A DNA stretch of 64,000 bases from an uncultured Gilliamella sp. (GTDB taxonomy: Bacteria; Pseudomonadota; Gammaproteobacteria; Enterobacterales; Orbaceae). Shown here piece after piece: positions 30,844-38,584 of the stretch (position 1 is the first letter of the stretch; the number at the start of each line of letters is the position of its first letter). The notes beneath the pieces are model-generated. The model was not told where the DNA came from and did no database searches. It worked only from the letters and a program-made list of their open reading frames with translations. The DNA is taken from NCBI GenBank assembly GCA_946481345.1, contig CAMLMY010000001.1, positions 1 to 64,000 on the forward strand, given 5' to 3'. The translations under genes were made by a program, and so were the position numbers.

Positions 30844-31740
30844 CTATAAAAATCCGACTAATTTACCTACAACACCAATAATAACCGTTAAACCAATTAG
30901 TTTTACTGGTGAGAAATTACGTTTCATCAAACTATAAACAATTAACGTAAAGCCAAGTGGTAATATATTTGGCATCAATTTATCTAATACATCAGCTTGA
31001 AGCGCAACATGAGCCTGTCCTGCATTTATTTCTAATGGTGTAGATAAATGTACATATGAGGCAACTAATGCTCCTATTACTGTCATACCGATTATAGATG
31101 CAGCATGTGAGATACGTTTAGTATGCGTTTTTAATAAAGGTAAGGCACTGGTACCGGCATGATAGCCATAATGAGCTAAACCAAAACGTAAGCCAAAATG
31201 TACAATATTAAACATTAGTAGGAAAATTATTGGCCCAAAAAAACTACCTTCTAAGGCTAATGATGCACCAATTCCAGCGCATATTGGCAGTAAAGTTAAC
31301 CAAAATAATGCGTCTCCTATTCCACCTAAAGGTCCCATTAACGCGACTTTCACCGCGCGTATAGTTGAAATATTTTCTTTGCCTTTTTCCATGGCAAGAA
31401 CTAATCCTGAAAGGAAAGTGGCGTCAAAAGGATGGACATTAATAAATTCCATATGCATATGCATCGAATTTTTAAGGTCATCTTGGTTTTTATGTATTTT
31501 ACGTAATGCTGGCAAGATAGTATAAAGCCAACCTCCAGCTTGCATACGTTCATAGTTGAATGACGCTTGTAAAGCAAGGGAACGAAACGCCATTCGGTTA
31601 ATATCACCTTTGGTTAGTGTTACATCTTGGCTTTGATCATAAAAAGTATCGGCTGTGGCTTTACTTGTCGCTAATGCTTGTTCCATACGTTTTGCTTCTT
31701 TCTCGGCCATTTTTTTATCGTGATCGTTATTAAATTCCAT
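30844..31740 (-). CDS. agaE: PTS EIID component, mannose family
   Basis: The 298-residue protein is the EIID membrane subunit. After a charged cytoplasmic N-terminus comes the conserved region RSLALQASFNYERMQAGGWLYTILPALRKI and FINVHPFDATFLSGLVLAMEKGK. GPLGGIGDALFWLTLLPI and several C-terminal helices follow. It overlaps the end of EIIC by 11 bases, showing tight coupling. Together with EIIC it forms the sugar channel. Confidence 0.92.
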   Translation of the reverse strand: MEFNNDHDKKMAEKEAKRMEQALATSKATADTFYDQSQDVTLTKGDINRMAFRSLALQASFNYERMQAGGWLYTILPALRKIHKNQDDLKNSMHMHMEFINVHPFDATFLSGLVLAMEKGKENISTIRAVKVALMGPLGGIGDALFWLTLLPICAGIGASLALEGSFFGPIIFLLMFNIVHFGLRFGLAHYGYHAGTSALPLLKTHTKRISHAASIIGMTVIGALVASYVHLSTPLEINAGQAHVALQADVLDKLMPNILPLGFTLIVYSLMKRNFSPVKLIGLTVIIGVVGKLVGFL

Positions 31741-32512
31741 CTTCCACCTCCATTGAATCTGAGCTTACTGGCTTGTTACTATCGTTGTTTTCACGGCCAT
31801 AATTAAAGAAATCAATCATTGCTATAGCTAGAGCGCCTAATGCAATCGCTAAAATTGGTAAATTAAGGAAAGTCACACCAAGAAAACCTAAAATGAAATA
31901 AGCAATATAGGTTTTCTTCATCATAATTTTCATTAACATTGCAAAACCGATGGCCGGCATCATACCACCAGCAACACTAAGTCCATCAAGCAACCATTGC
32001 GGTGATTTTTTAACTAGTGCTGTTGCTGCGTCAGCACCAAAGTAGATAGGTAAGAAAGCAACAATAAAATAGAAACAAAAAAGAATAATCATGCCAAGAT
32101 AGTTAACCCATTCAATTCCTTTAAAATTGAGTTGATCAACGAAGCGATCACATTTATGCATCATTGGTGAGTATATGGTGAATAAAATAGTGATACATCC
32201 TTGTACTGCAATAGCAAATGGTACGGCAATACCTATTGCAACTTTAGGATCTGCATGAGTTAAGATTGCAAAACTGGTACCAATTACACCACCGATAACC
32301 ACATTAGGTGGTTGTGCTCCTGCTAGCGGTACCATTCCCATCCATACCAGTTCTAATGATCCTCCTACATATAAACCGGTTGTAACATCGCCTAAAATTA
32401 ATCCTACTAACGGCCCTATTACGATAGGTCTGTGTAAATGAGTCAGGCCATCAAATAAATCTACGCCAGCTATACCGGCTAGAAGTCCAATTAATAATGC
32501 ATCCATTAACAT
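31730..32512 (-). CDS. agaW: PTS EIIC component, mannose family
   Basis: The 260-residue protein is the EIIC membrane subunit, with GLTHLHRPIVIGPLVGLILGDVTTGLYVGGSLELVWMG as the family's substrate-site region and about eight hydrophobic segments. ATG 32512 is chosen because a GAGGGAG site lies just upstream; the frame extends to a TTG at 32527, which contains that site. It begins 17 bases after the EIIB stop. Confidence 0.92.
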   Translation of the reverse strand: MLMDALLIGLLAGIAGVDLFDGLTHLHRPIVIGPLVGLILGDVTTGLYVGGSLELVWMGMVPLAGAQPPNVVIGGVIGTSFAILTHADPKVAIGIAVPFAIAVQGCITILFTIYSPMMHKCDRFVDQLNFKGIEWVNYLGMIILFCFYFIVAFLPIYFGADAATALVKKSPQWLLDGLSVAGGMMPAIGFAMLMKIMMKKTYIAYFILGFLGVTFLNLPILAIALGALAIAMIDFFNYGRENNDSNKPVSSDSMEVEDGI

Positions 32513-32528
32513 AGTATGCTCCCTCAAG

Positions 32529-33017
32529 TTAAGATAGATTGATTAAATCCGCTATTTTTTCGCCAGCTTCATCAGGTACTCGGCGGATTTCGCAAGTTAC
32601 ACCTAATTGTTCAAGTTCTTTAAATGCTGCGATATCTGATTCATCGACAGAAACGGTTTTATGAATTTGTTTTTTACCTTCAGAAAAATGCATATTACCC
32701 ACATTGACAAATTTGATTGGTACGCCACCTTTAACGAGGGTTAATACATCTTGTGGTGTTTTACAGACAATAAAAATTTTTTGTCTTTCAGCGGCTTTGC
32801 CAATAATGTCGATAGTTTTTTGTAAGGTAAAATAACGAGTTTGAATGCCTTCAGCAATAACCATGTCCATTAGATTTTGTTGGACTGGATCTTGCGAAGC
32901 ACTGTCATTGGCGACTAATAATAGATTCGCACCAAGTGCATTAACCCAAGTTACGCCAACTTGACCATGAACTAAACGATTGTCTATACGTGTCATAAGA
33001 ATATTAGGTGTGCTCAT
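32529..33017 (-). CDS. agaV: PTS EIIB component, mannose family
   Basis: The 162-residue cytoplasmic protein contains TRIDNRLVHGQVGVTWV, in which the His (about residue 18) is the phosphorylation site. It transfers phosphate to the sugar bound by EIIC/EIID. VNVGNMHFSEGKKQIHKTVSV is typical of the N-acetylgalactosamine/sorbose-type EIIB. It is preceded by agaS on the same strand. Confidence 0.92.
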   Translation of the reverse strand: MSTPNILMTRIDNRLVHGQVGVTWVNALGANLLLVANDSASQDPVQQNLMDMVIAEGIQTRYFTLQKTIDIIGKAAERQKIFIVCKTPQDVLTLVKGGVPIKFVNVGNMHFSEGKKQIHKTVSVDESDIAAFKELEQLGVTCEIRRVPDEAGEKIADLINLS

Positions 33018-33061
33018 TGCTATTAAGTCCTTTTGTTTATTTGTTTAACAGATTCAGGTAA

Positions 33062-34228
33062 TTAGTTTTTATTAAATGGATAAATATTAACGCCTTTTAC
33101 TACTCGATTAACTTCTCCGGTTGGACAAGGGTTATCTGGAGTCAGTCCAAGATGAAGTGATTTTTCAAACGCTAACATTTGTGCGAAAACTAGATAAGGA
33201 AAAATCAACCAACAATCAGGGAGTTTACAATCTACCGATAATATTTGTTGATCTATACTCTCTTGACTTGTCAGTGCTATGACGTCGGATGCAATTTTGT
33301 CATGAACAAGCTCATTAAATAGGTCAATATCGTATTGGTGAACATATGGCTCGCTTGAGAAAAAACAGACAACTAAACTTTTTGTATCAACCATAAATTT
33401 TGGGCCATGACGTAGTCCTAATATTGAATCAAAGCGGGTTGCTACTTTACCGGCGGTTAGTTCTAAAATTTTTAAGGCAGATTCTTGTGCAATACCTGTG
33501 AAGCAGCTACTACCAACATAGATAACGCGATCATGTTCTTTACTAGCTAATTGTTTAGTTATTGATTGCCAGCTTGATAGTTTGTCTTCACAAATACTAG
33601 CAATTTCCATTACAGCATTGTGTGCTTTTTCAAGATCAAGCTTGTCTAGAAGTAGAAGTGTGGCAAGCATCATACTACTTATACTTGACGTCATTGCAAA
33701 ACTTAAGTCATGTGTTCCCTCAGGCATGACTAGATGAAAAATACGCTTAGGATTGTTTTCTTTTGCCGTATATTCTGTTAATGCACAGGTTGGGTTACAG
33801 GTTAAAAACAGATGGTAGCAGTCAGAAACTATTTGATCTGCTAATTTGACTGCAGCAACACTTTCTGGACTATTTCCTGATCGCGCAAATGAGACAATTA
33901 ACGTTTTTTTATTTGGTGATAAATATTGCTGAGGATTAGTGACAATCTCTGTTGTCGCATAAGCGTGAACGTTACGATGAGTCTGTTCTCTTAGCCATGG
34001 TGCCAGAGCTACACCGCCAAAAGCGGACGAGCCAGCACCTGTCAATATTATTTCTAAGTTTGGATCGGAAAGTAAAGGCTGTAAAAATGATTGTAATTGA
34101 CTTTGCTGTTGTGAAATGATTTGTAATAAATTTCGCCAAATTTGTGGTTGCTGACAAATCTCTTTCGCAGTATGTTGAGCGCCGTGTTGTTCTAACCAAT
34201 CTAACGAATAATTCAAATATTTTTGCAT
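33062..34228 (-). CDS. agaS: AgaS-type sugar isomerase/deaminase (SIS domains)
   Basis: The 388-residue protein has two SIS domains (about 45-215 and 220-375) with ILTGAGSSAFGG and VSFARSGNSPESVAA as sugar-phosphate loops. A second site region ITKQLASKEHDRVIYVGSSCFTG leads into the signature LELTAGKVATRFDSILGLRHGPK. In E. coli, AgaS deaminates galactosamine-6-P to tagatose-6-P. It is the first structural gene after the regulator and has a clear AAGGATA ribosome binding site. Confidence 0.9.
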   Translation of the reverse strand: MQKYLNYSLDWLEQHGAQHTAKEICQQPQIWRNLLQIISQQQSQLQSFLQPLLSDPNLEIILTGAGSSAFGGVALAPWLREQTHRNVHAYATTEIVTNPQQYLSPNKKTLIVSFARSGNSPESVAAVKLADQIVSDCYHLFLTCNPTCALTEYTAKENNPKRIFHLVMPEGTHDLSFAMTSSISSMMLATLLLLDKLDLEKAHNAVMEIASICEDKLSSWQSITKQLASKEHDRVIYVGSSCFTGIAQESALKILELTAGKVATRFDSILGLRHGPKFMVDTKSLVVCFFSSEPYVHQYDIDLFNELVHDKIASDVIALTSQESIDQQILSVDCKLPDCWLIFPYLVFAQMLAFEKSLHLGLTPDNPCPTGEVNRVVKGVNIYPFNKN

Positions 34229-34269
34229 AATCTATATCCTTTTTAATCATTCCAATAAATTTATAAAGT

Positions 34270-35052
34270 TTAATAATCTACAATGACTACATTTATTCCT
34301 AGTTGATGTAATTGTTCTAGATAATCCTGTGGAATTTTTGTGTCAGTAATGATAGTGTTAATTAGATTAATTTTTTCAATCGTACAGAAACTTTTACGAC
34401 CGAACTTTGTTGAGTCAGTCATTGCGATAATTTGCTCTGAAACTTGACACATTACCTTGTTGACATTAGCTTCACCGAAATTTGGTGTAGTAATGCCAGC
34501 ATTTAGATCAAAACCATCAACACCTAAAAAAAGCTTGTCAAAATGGTACATTCTTAATTGTTGTTCTACTGTAGGGCCGGAAATAGAGTAAGCTTTTGTT
34601 CTGATGTTCCCTCCAGCAATAATTACTTCTATGTCATTATTATTTGATAATTCATAGGCAATATTTACTGCATTAGTAAAAACAATTAAGTTTTTTTTGT
34701 TACGTAAATAGGGAACCATAGCTGCTGTTGTCGATCCTGAATCGAGAATGATTCGGTCTCCATCATTAACCATTTCAGCTGCTTGCTGAGCAATTTTATT
34801 TTTAATGTTCGAATTGATACGGCTTTTGTCTAATAATGGTTTATCTAAAGCAAAGGATTTATTTAACATTGCTCCACCATAACAGCGCAATATACAACCT
34901 TTTTCTTCAAGGTGTCTTAAATCGTTTCGGATGGTAACGCTTGATACTTTAAATAATTTACTTAATTTGTTAACTGATACGGTATTCTCTGTATCAAGTA
35001 AATGAATAATTTTTTCTCTACGTTGTAAAGTATTGATTATTTCTTTATTCAT
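34270..35052 (-). CDS. agaR: DeoR-family transcriptional repressor, AgaR-like
   Basis: The 260-residue protein has an N-terminal DeoR helix-turn-helix (about 8-60: RREKIIHLLDTENTVSVNKLSKLF, SSVTIRNDLRHLEEKG, CILRCYGGA). A C-terminal sensor domain has LDSGSTTAAMVPYL, a sugar-phosphate pocket, and GVDGFD. In E. coli AgaR represses the aga genes and responds to amino-sugar phosphates. It heads the cluster on the same strand. Candidate operator repeats lie at 35071-35204. Confidence 0.88.
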   Translation of the reverse strand: MNKEIINTLQRREKIIHLLDTENTVSVNKLSKLFKVSSVTIRNDLRHLEEKGCILRCYGGAMLNKSFALDKPLLDKSRINSNIKNKIAQQAAEMVNDGDRIILDSGSTTAAMVPYLRNKKNLIVFTNAVNIAYELSNNNDIEVIIAGGNIRTKAYSISGPTVEQQLRMYHFDKLFLGVDGFDLNAGITTPNFGEANVNKVMCQVSEQIIAMTDSTKFGRKSFCTIEKINLINTIITDTKIPQDYLEQLHQLGINVVIVDY

Positions 35053-35070
35053 TTTCTACCACTCATTTGA

Positions 35071-35204
35071 CTTTCGTTTCTTTATTAAATTTAAACATAG
35101 ATAAGGGATCGAAAAATGATAGATAGGTCACAAAATTGGTTAGGTAAGAAAAAATTGAAATATTATTTCCATTTAAAATAAAACGAAAGCTTTCAATGTG
35201 AAAG
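35071..35204. promoter_or_regulatory. Candidate AgaR operator repeats upstream of agaR
   Basis: CTTTCGTTT occurs on the plus strand at 35071-35079 and on the minus strand at 35181-35189. The second copy extends to TTTCGTTTTATTTTAAAT and overlaps a palindrome GAAAGCTTTC (35185-35194). A further GAAAG follows at 35200-35204. Repeats of TTTCRTTT type are described for E. coli AgaR, so these are good candidate operators. Confidence 0.6.
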
Positions 35205-35316
35205 ATAAGCAGTAAAAAGAATATTAATGTTATTTTTCAAATTTTTAACTTAAAAGAGAAATCATATAAAAGAAAGACAGCTAAACAATAAAAAAATATC
35301 CGCTTTCATTGTTTAG

Positions 35317-35332
35317 AGTGATCTATGTCACA
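35317..35332. promoter_or_regulatory. CRP-like site upstream of the aga cluster
   Basis: AGTGA-TCTATG-TCACA matches the CRP core at 9 of 10 arm positions. It directly follows a 9-bp inverted repeat CTAAACAAT (35281-35289) / ATTGTTTAG (35308-35316). It lies about 270 bases upstream of agaR, in a gap that otherwise shows no gene. Confidence 0.65.
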
Positions 35333-35408
35333 AATTTGTAAATTTCATTGATTATAAGATTGTTAATCAAAAATTATAACTAAGAGAATATAGAGGTTGA
35401 TATAGATA

Positions 35409-35432
35409 TTGAAACACCGATTGGTGTTTCAA
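35409..35432 (-). terminator. Hairpin after the ABC-2 permease gene
   Basis: TTGAAACACC / GGTGTTTCAA (10 bp, GATT loop) lies about 22 bases beyond the permease stop on the minus strand. The following bases are AT-rich but not a clean T run. Confidence 0.6.
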
Positions 35433-35454
35433 TAACTTAATTGTGGTTATTTTT

Positions 35455-36615
35455 TCATTCTGGTTGGCTATTTTTACTGCGCTTAACAAACATCATCACG
35501 GCAAAAGCAATAACGGTTAAATAGATAATGAAGATACCATATGTTGATAACATATCGACAAATGAACGTCCGCGTATACCTATGTCACGGAAGAAGCGAA
35601 ATAACCAAACTAATGGAAAGGCATGACTAACATAAAAGGCCCATATTGGCATAATGCCTACTGCCATGGTTGAACCACCCATAATAAAGCCGGGAGGAAC
35701 AAGGAAAATCATTTTACTTGCTCCTTCGCCGGGATGGTTAGTTTTCCAAGATAGTAGTAAACCTAACCAACCAAAAGCTAAACCAGTCATAAAAATGCTT
35801 GGTACGAAAGTAAAATAGTTACCATCAAAACGTAGTTGACCGAATATTACCAATATTGCCGTAATCAAGGTTAAAGCAGTGGTATAAAATAGGGCATAAG
35901 GCACTGTTCGGGCTAATAATGGTAAAAAACCACGTTCAATTACTGTATTCCACATCCCCATGGTTTTTAATCGACCAATAATCATTAATGAGGTTAATCC
36001 ATAAGTTAATGATGAAAAGAAGTAAACAAAATAGATAATAGTGGATATTGTTGATGAACTAGCCGGATTAAACATGGTTCTCGTTTTTAATTGCATTGGT
36101 GATAAGGTCGCTTCTGTTGCTTCTCGACCTAGTCCTAATGCTGCGACTTTACCAACACTTAATTCTGCACCTGATTCAGGGATAATTTCATTAAGGCTTT
36201 GCATTACTTTAGCATTTTGGGCATCATTTGAGTCATCAGCAAAATAACCTAATTTAACCGTCTGATCACCTTTTTTTAGCGATTTTTCTAACCCTTTAGG
36301 GATATATAAAACGCCTAAATTACGATCATGTGAAACCAAGGTAATTGGATTAATTGGCGATCGAATCACTTCTGTTATTTCAATAAATGGTGACGTATTT
36401 ACCTTACTGATTAATTCAGTTGAATAATTAGAACCATCTAGATCAATAACGGCGATTTTTCCTTCAAAAACTGAACCATGACTCAGAACAATTGAAAAAA
36501 TAAGTGATACGATGGCTGCTAAACCTAAGCACACTTTATAATAAGGAATGAAGTGGCCTGATAACATAGCATCAAGCTCTTCAAGCATAGATTTAATGAT
36601 GTTTTGTCGCATCAT
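35455..36615 (-). CDS. ABC-2 type permease, no ATPase alongside
   Basis: The 386-residue protein has one N-terminal helix (about 25-47), a large extracytoplasmic domain (about 48-185: GKIAVIDLDGSNYSTELISKV) and five or six C-terminal helices, the YhhJ/YbhS-type ABC-2 architecture. It overlaps the stop of the HlyD-type gene by 4 bases (ATGA). No ABC ATPase is encoded in or next to the unit, so it may use an ATPase from elsewhere or act differently. Substrate is unknown; drug or toxic-compound export is the usual expectation. Confidence 0.85.
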   Translation of the reverse strand: MMRQNIIKSMLEELDAMLSGHFIPYYKVCLGLAAIVSLIFSIVLSHGSVFEGKIAVIDLDGSNYSTELISKVNTSPFIEITEVIRSPINPITLVSHDRNLGVLYIPKGLEKSLKKGDQTVKLGYFADDSNDAQNAKVMQSLNEIIPESGAELSVGKVAALGLGREATEATLSPMQLKTRTMFNPASSSTISTIIYFVYFFSSLTYGLTSLMIIGRLKTMGMWNTVIERGFLPLLARTVPYALFYTTALTLITAILVIFGQLRFDGNYFTFVPSIFMTGLAFGWLGLLLSWKTNHPGEGASKMIFLVPPGFIMGGSTMAVGIMPIWAFYVSHAFPLVWLFRFFRDIGIRGRSFVDMLSTYGIFIIYLTVIAFAVMMFVKRSKNSQPE

Positions 36616-37748
36616 TGATCAACCTCAATTGTCATACCGGTTAATAGTTGTGGAATAGATTCCATATAAATTCTGACTTGGTAAGATGTTAAATCGGCCT
36701 GTCCACGTTCTCGAGTCATGCGTAAGTCAGCAAATGATGGCGCAGCAGTTGCAAATCGAACGGTGCCTTTTACGGTTTTATCTAATGCAATAACATTCGC
36801 CTTTACCTTTGTGCCTGGTTGATAATCATTGACCATTTTTTCATTAACATAAATATCGACATATTTGCGATCAGTTTCTAATAATACAGCTGGAGCTCCA
36901 GCAGGTGCCATCTCACCATCTTCAAACATCAGTTTTAGTACTTTGCCATCTTCTGGCGCAACTAATGTTAGTCGATCATAATTGACTTGTAATTGTTTTA
37001 AATCAGCTTGAGCTTGTGCTAATTGCGCTTTAATCTGAGCAAGCTGATTTTGACGATTTTGCAGTTTTTGTCGATCAATAGTGATCGATTGCAATGTCAT
37101 ACCCGTAGCATTTCTAGTTTGTTCAAACTGGTTAATTTGGTCTTGAGTTGCTCCAATCATTAAGGTTGATAATTGGCTTTCAATCTGTACCACTTGCATT
37201 TTGGTACTAATGTAGACATTTCGTGCAGCGTCAAGTTGTGATTGAGAAGTACCGCCCGTTTTTCTTAATTGAGTATGGCGTTGAAACTCAGTATTAGCTA
37301 GATCACGAGCAGACTTTGCCGCTTCAAGATTAGCTTTAACTTCCTCAATTTTTCGCCATGTTGATAACTCATTAAGATTGATTTCATTTTCAGTGATTTC
37401 GATTGCTGCTTGTTCTTGATTAACAGCAGCAGTTTGACTATCAACTAGTGCTTGCAAGCGATCAACTGATAGCTTGGTATCAATATCTTCAAGTTGCATT
37501 AATGGGTCGCCTTTTTTAACGAATTGTGATTCTTGGACAAATCGTTTAATCACTTTTCCACCTACATTTTGAAAGGCAACATTGATTTCATCAGCGGTTA
37601 ATACCCCTGATTTGATACTTTTAGCAACAGTTACTGCATCATTTCTTGAACCAAGACATATTAATGTAGATCCAAATAAAAGTAGCAATAAAAATATAGC
37701 AGGAATTTTAATGTTTTTGGGTAAATCTAAGTTTAATTTATTTTTCAT
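36612..37748 (-). CDS. HlyD-family periplasmic adaptor protein
   Basis: The 378-residue protein has one N-terminal membrane anchor (about 15-33) and split biotinyl/lipoyl-like halves (GGKVIKRFVQESQFVKKGDPLMQLED; LTLVAPEDGKVLKLMFEDGEMAPAG). A long alpha-helical coiled-coil hairpin (about 85-245, rich in Gln and Ala) lies between them, and a beta-barrel domain near the C-terminus. It would bridge the ABC-2 permease to an outer-membrane exit. It lies between marR and the permease gene, and a SlyA-like operator overlaps its translation start region. Confidence 0.88.
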   Translation of the reverse strand: MKNKLNLDLPKNIKIPAIFLLLLLFGSTLICLGSRNDAVTVAKSIKSGVLTADEINVAFQNVGGKVIKRFVQESQFVKKGDPLMQLEDIDTKLSVDRLQALVDSQTAAVNQEQAAIEITENEINLNELSTWRKIEEVKANLEAAKSARDLANTEFQRHTQLRKTGGTSQSQLDAARNVYISTKMQVVQIESQLSTLMIGATQDQINQFEQTRNATGMTLQSITIDRQKLQNRQNQLAQIKAQLAQAQADLKQLQVNYDRLTLVAPEDGKVLKLMFEDGEMAPAGAPAVLLETDRKYVDIYVNEKMVNDYQPGTKVKANVIALDKTVKGTVRFATAAPSFADLRMTRERGQADLTSYQVRIYMESIPQLLTGMTIEVDQ

Positions 37749-37752
37749 TTAT

Positions 37753-37764
37753 TTAGTCAGCTAA
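37753..37764 (-). promoter_or_regulatory. SlyA/MarR-like operator upstream of the HlyD-type gene
   Basis: TTAGTCAGCTAA differs in two central bases from the SlyA consensus TTAGCAAGCTAA. With its flanks (ATTTAGTCAGCTAAGTATA) it is a near copy of the site upstream of marR at 38324-38335. It ends 5 bases before the HlyD-type start, so bound repressor could also occlude translation or transcription. Confidence 0.7.
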
Positions 37765-37806
37765 GTATATTGTTAAAATATCATGATTATGAATAATTAT
37801 TGGCAA

Positions 37807-38304
37807 TTATTTACGCAATAATTTGCGTAACATTGCAATTAAAGATTCCTGCTCTTGTGGATTTAAGACTTGAGCAAAAGCACGAATCGATTTTAAGTGA
37901 TTAGGTAATGCTTTTTGGATAAGATTTACCCCAGTTGCAGTAAGGGTGATTAGTCGAGAACGGCCATCTTCTCCACTTTTGGTCATTGATATTAAAGGAT
38001 CGGGTGCTGCTAACATTCGTTTCACCATTACCGAAACGGTTGCTGGTGTTACGCCAACTCTTAATGCTAACTCGCTAGCGCAAGTTTCTCCTTCACTATA
38101 CAATGACATTAGCAAGGCAAATTTTCCTTCAGATACATCATAATCTTTGGCTAGTTGTGCATAAATATTTGATCGAATTAAATCGGCGGTGGTGATTAAA
38201 CTTAAGACAAGATCAACGCCTGAAACCTCAATAATTTCATCATTAAATCTTTGTGCTTTTGCTAAAGTTTCGCGAGAAGGAAGTATTCTTGAATTGTAAT
38301 TCAA
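37807..38304 (-). CDS. MarR-family transcriptional regulator
   Basis: The 165-residue protein has the winged helix-turn-helix of MarR (about 55-125). GETCASELALRVGVTPATVSVMVKRM is the recognition region, and DGRSRLITLTATG is the wing. It heads the marR-hlyD-permease unit. Nearly identical operators before itself and before hlyD suggest autoregulation and control of the export pair, probably relieved by a small ligand. Confidence 0.9.
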   Translation of the reverse strand: MNYNSRILPSRETLAKAQRFNDEIIEVSGVDLVLSLITTADLIRSNIYAQLAKDYDVSEGKFALLMSLYSEGETCASELALRVGVTPATVSVMVKRMLAAPDPLISMTKSGEDGRSRLITLTATGVNLIQKALPNHLKSIRAFAQVLNPQEQESLIAMLRKLLRK

Positions 38305-38323
38305 TTGTCATTACCTAATTTAT

Positions 38324-38335
38324 TTAGTCGGCTAA
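38324..38335 (-). promoter_or_regulatory. SlyA/MarR-like operator upstream of marR
   Basis: TTAGTCGGCTAA lies 20 bases upstream of the marR start. Its context ATTTAGTCGGCTAATTATA matches the second copy at 37753-37764 in 17 of 19 positions. Confidence 0.7.
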
Positions 38336-38383
38336 TTATACTTATTTAACCCTAATTGGCAATCCTTTTTTTATTCGTAATTT

Positions 38384-38397
38384 GTGATGTTTATCAT
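38384..38397. promoter_or_regulatory. FNR/CRP-like site upstream of nirB
   Basis: GTGAT-GTTT-ATCAT matches the FNR consensus TTGAT-N4-ATCAA at 8 of 10 positions. The same bases read TGTGA-TGTTTA-TCATA as a CRP-type site (9 of 10). It is 188 bases upstream of nirB and 80 upstream of marR. Confidence 0.45.
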
Positions 38398-38487
38398 AAT
38401 AATATTCTAATGTTACTTGATAGTTAAATCGTGAAAAATGATAACTCATTGTTTTCAAAATTATTATTTTATCTACTACTAAAGAGG

Positions 38488-38503
38488 TAATCCTTGAGGA
38501 TAA
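38488..38503 (+). promoter_or_regulatory. NarL/NarP-like 7-2-7 site upstream of nirB
   Basis: TAATCCT-TG-AGGATAA is an inverted pair of heptamers with 2-base spacing, matching the TACYYMT consensus in 6 and 5 of 7 positions. It lies 82 bases upstream of the nirB ATG. NarXL is encoded 7 kb further on. Confidence 0.45.
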
Positions 38504-38584
38504 TTATATTCTGTTTAAAGTTCCTTAAAATATCAATTAGATAAAAATTAAATAATTGAATTAAAAATAAATTTGGAGCTTTTT

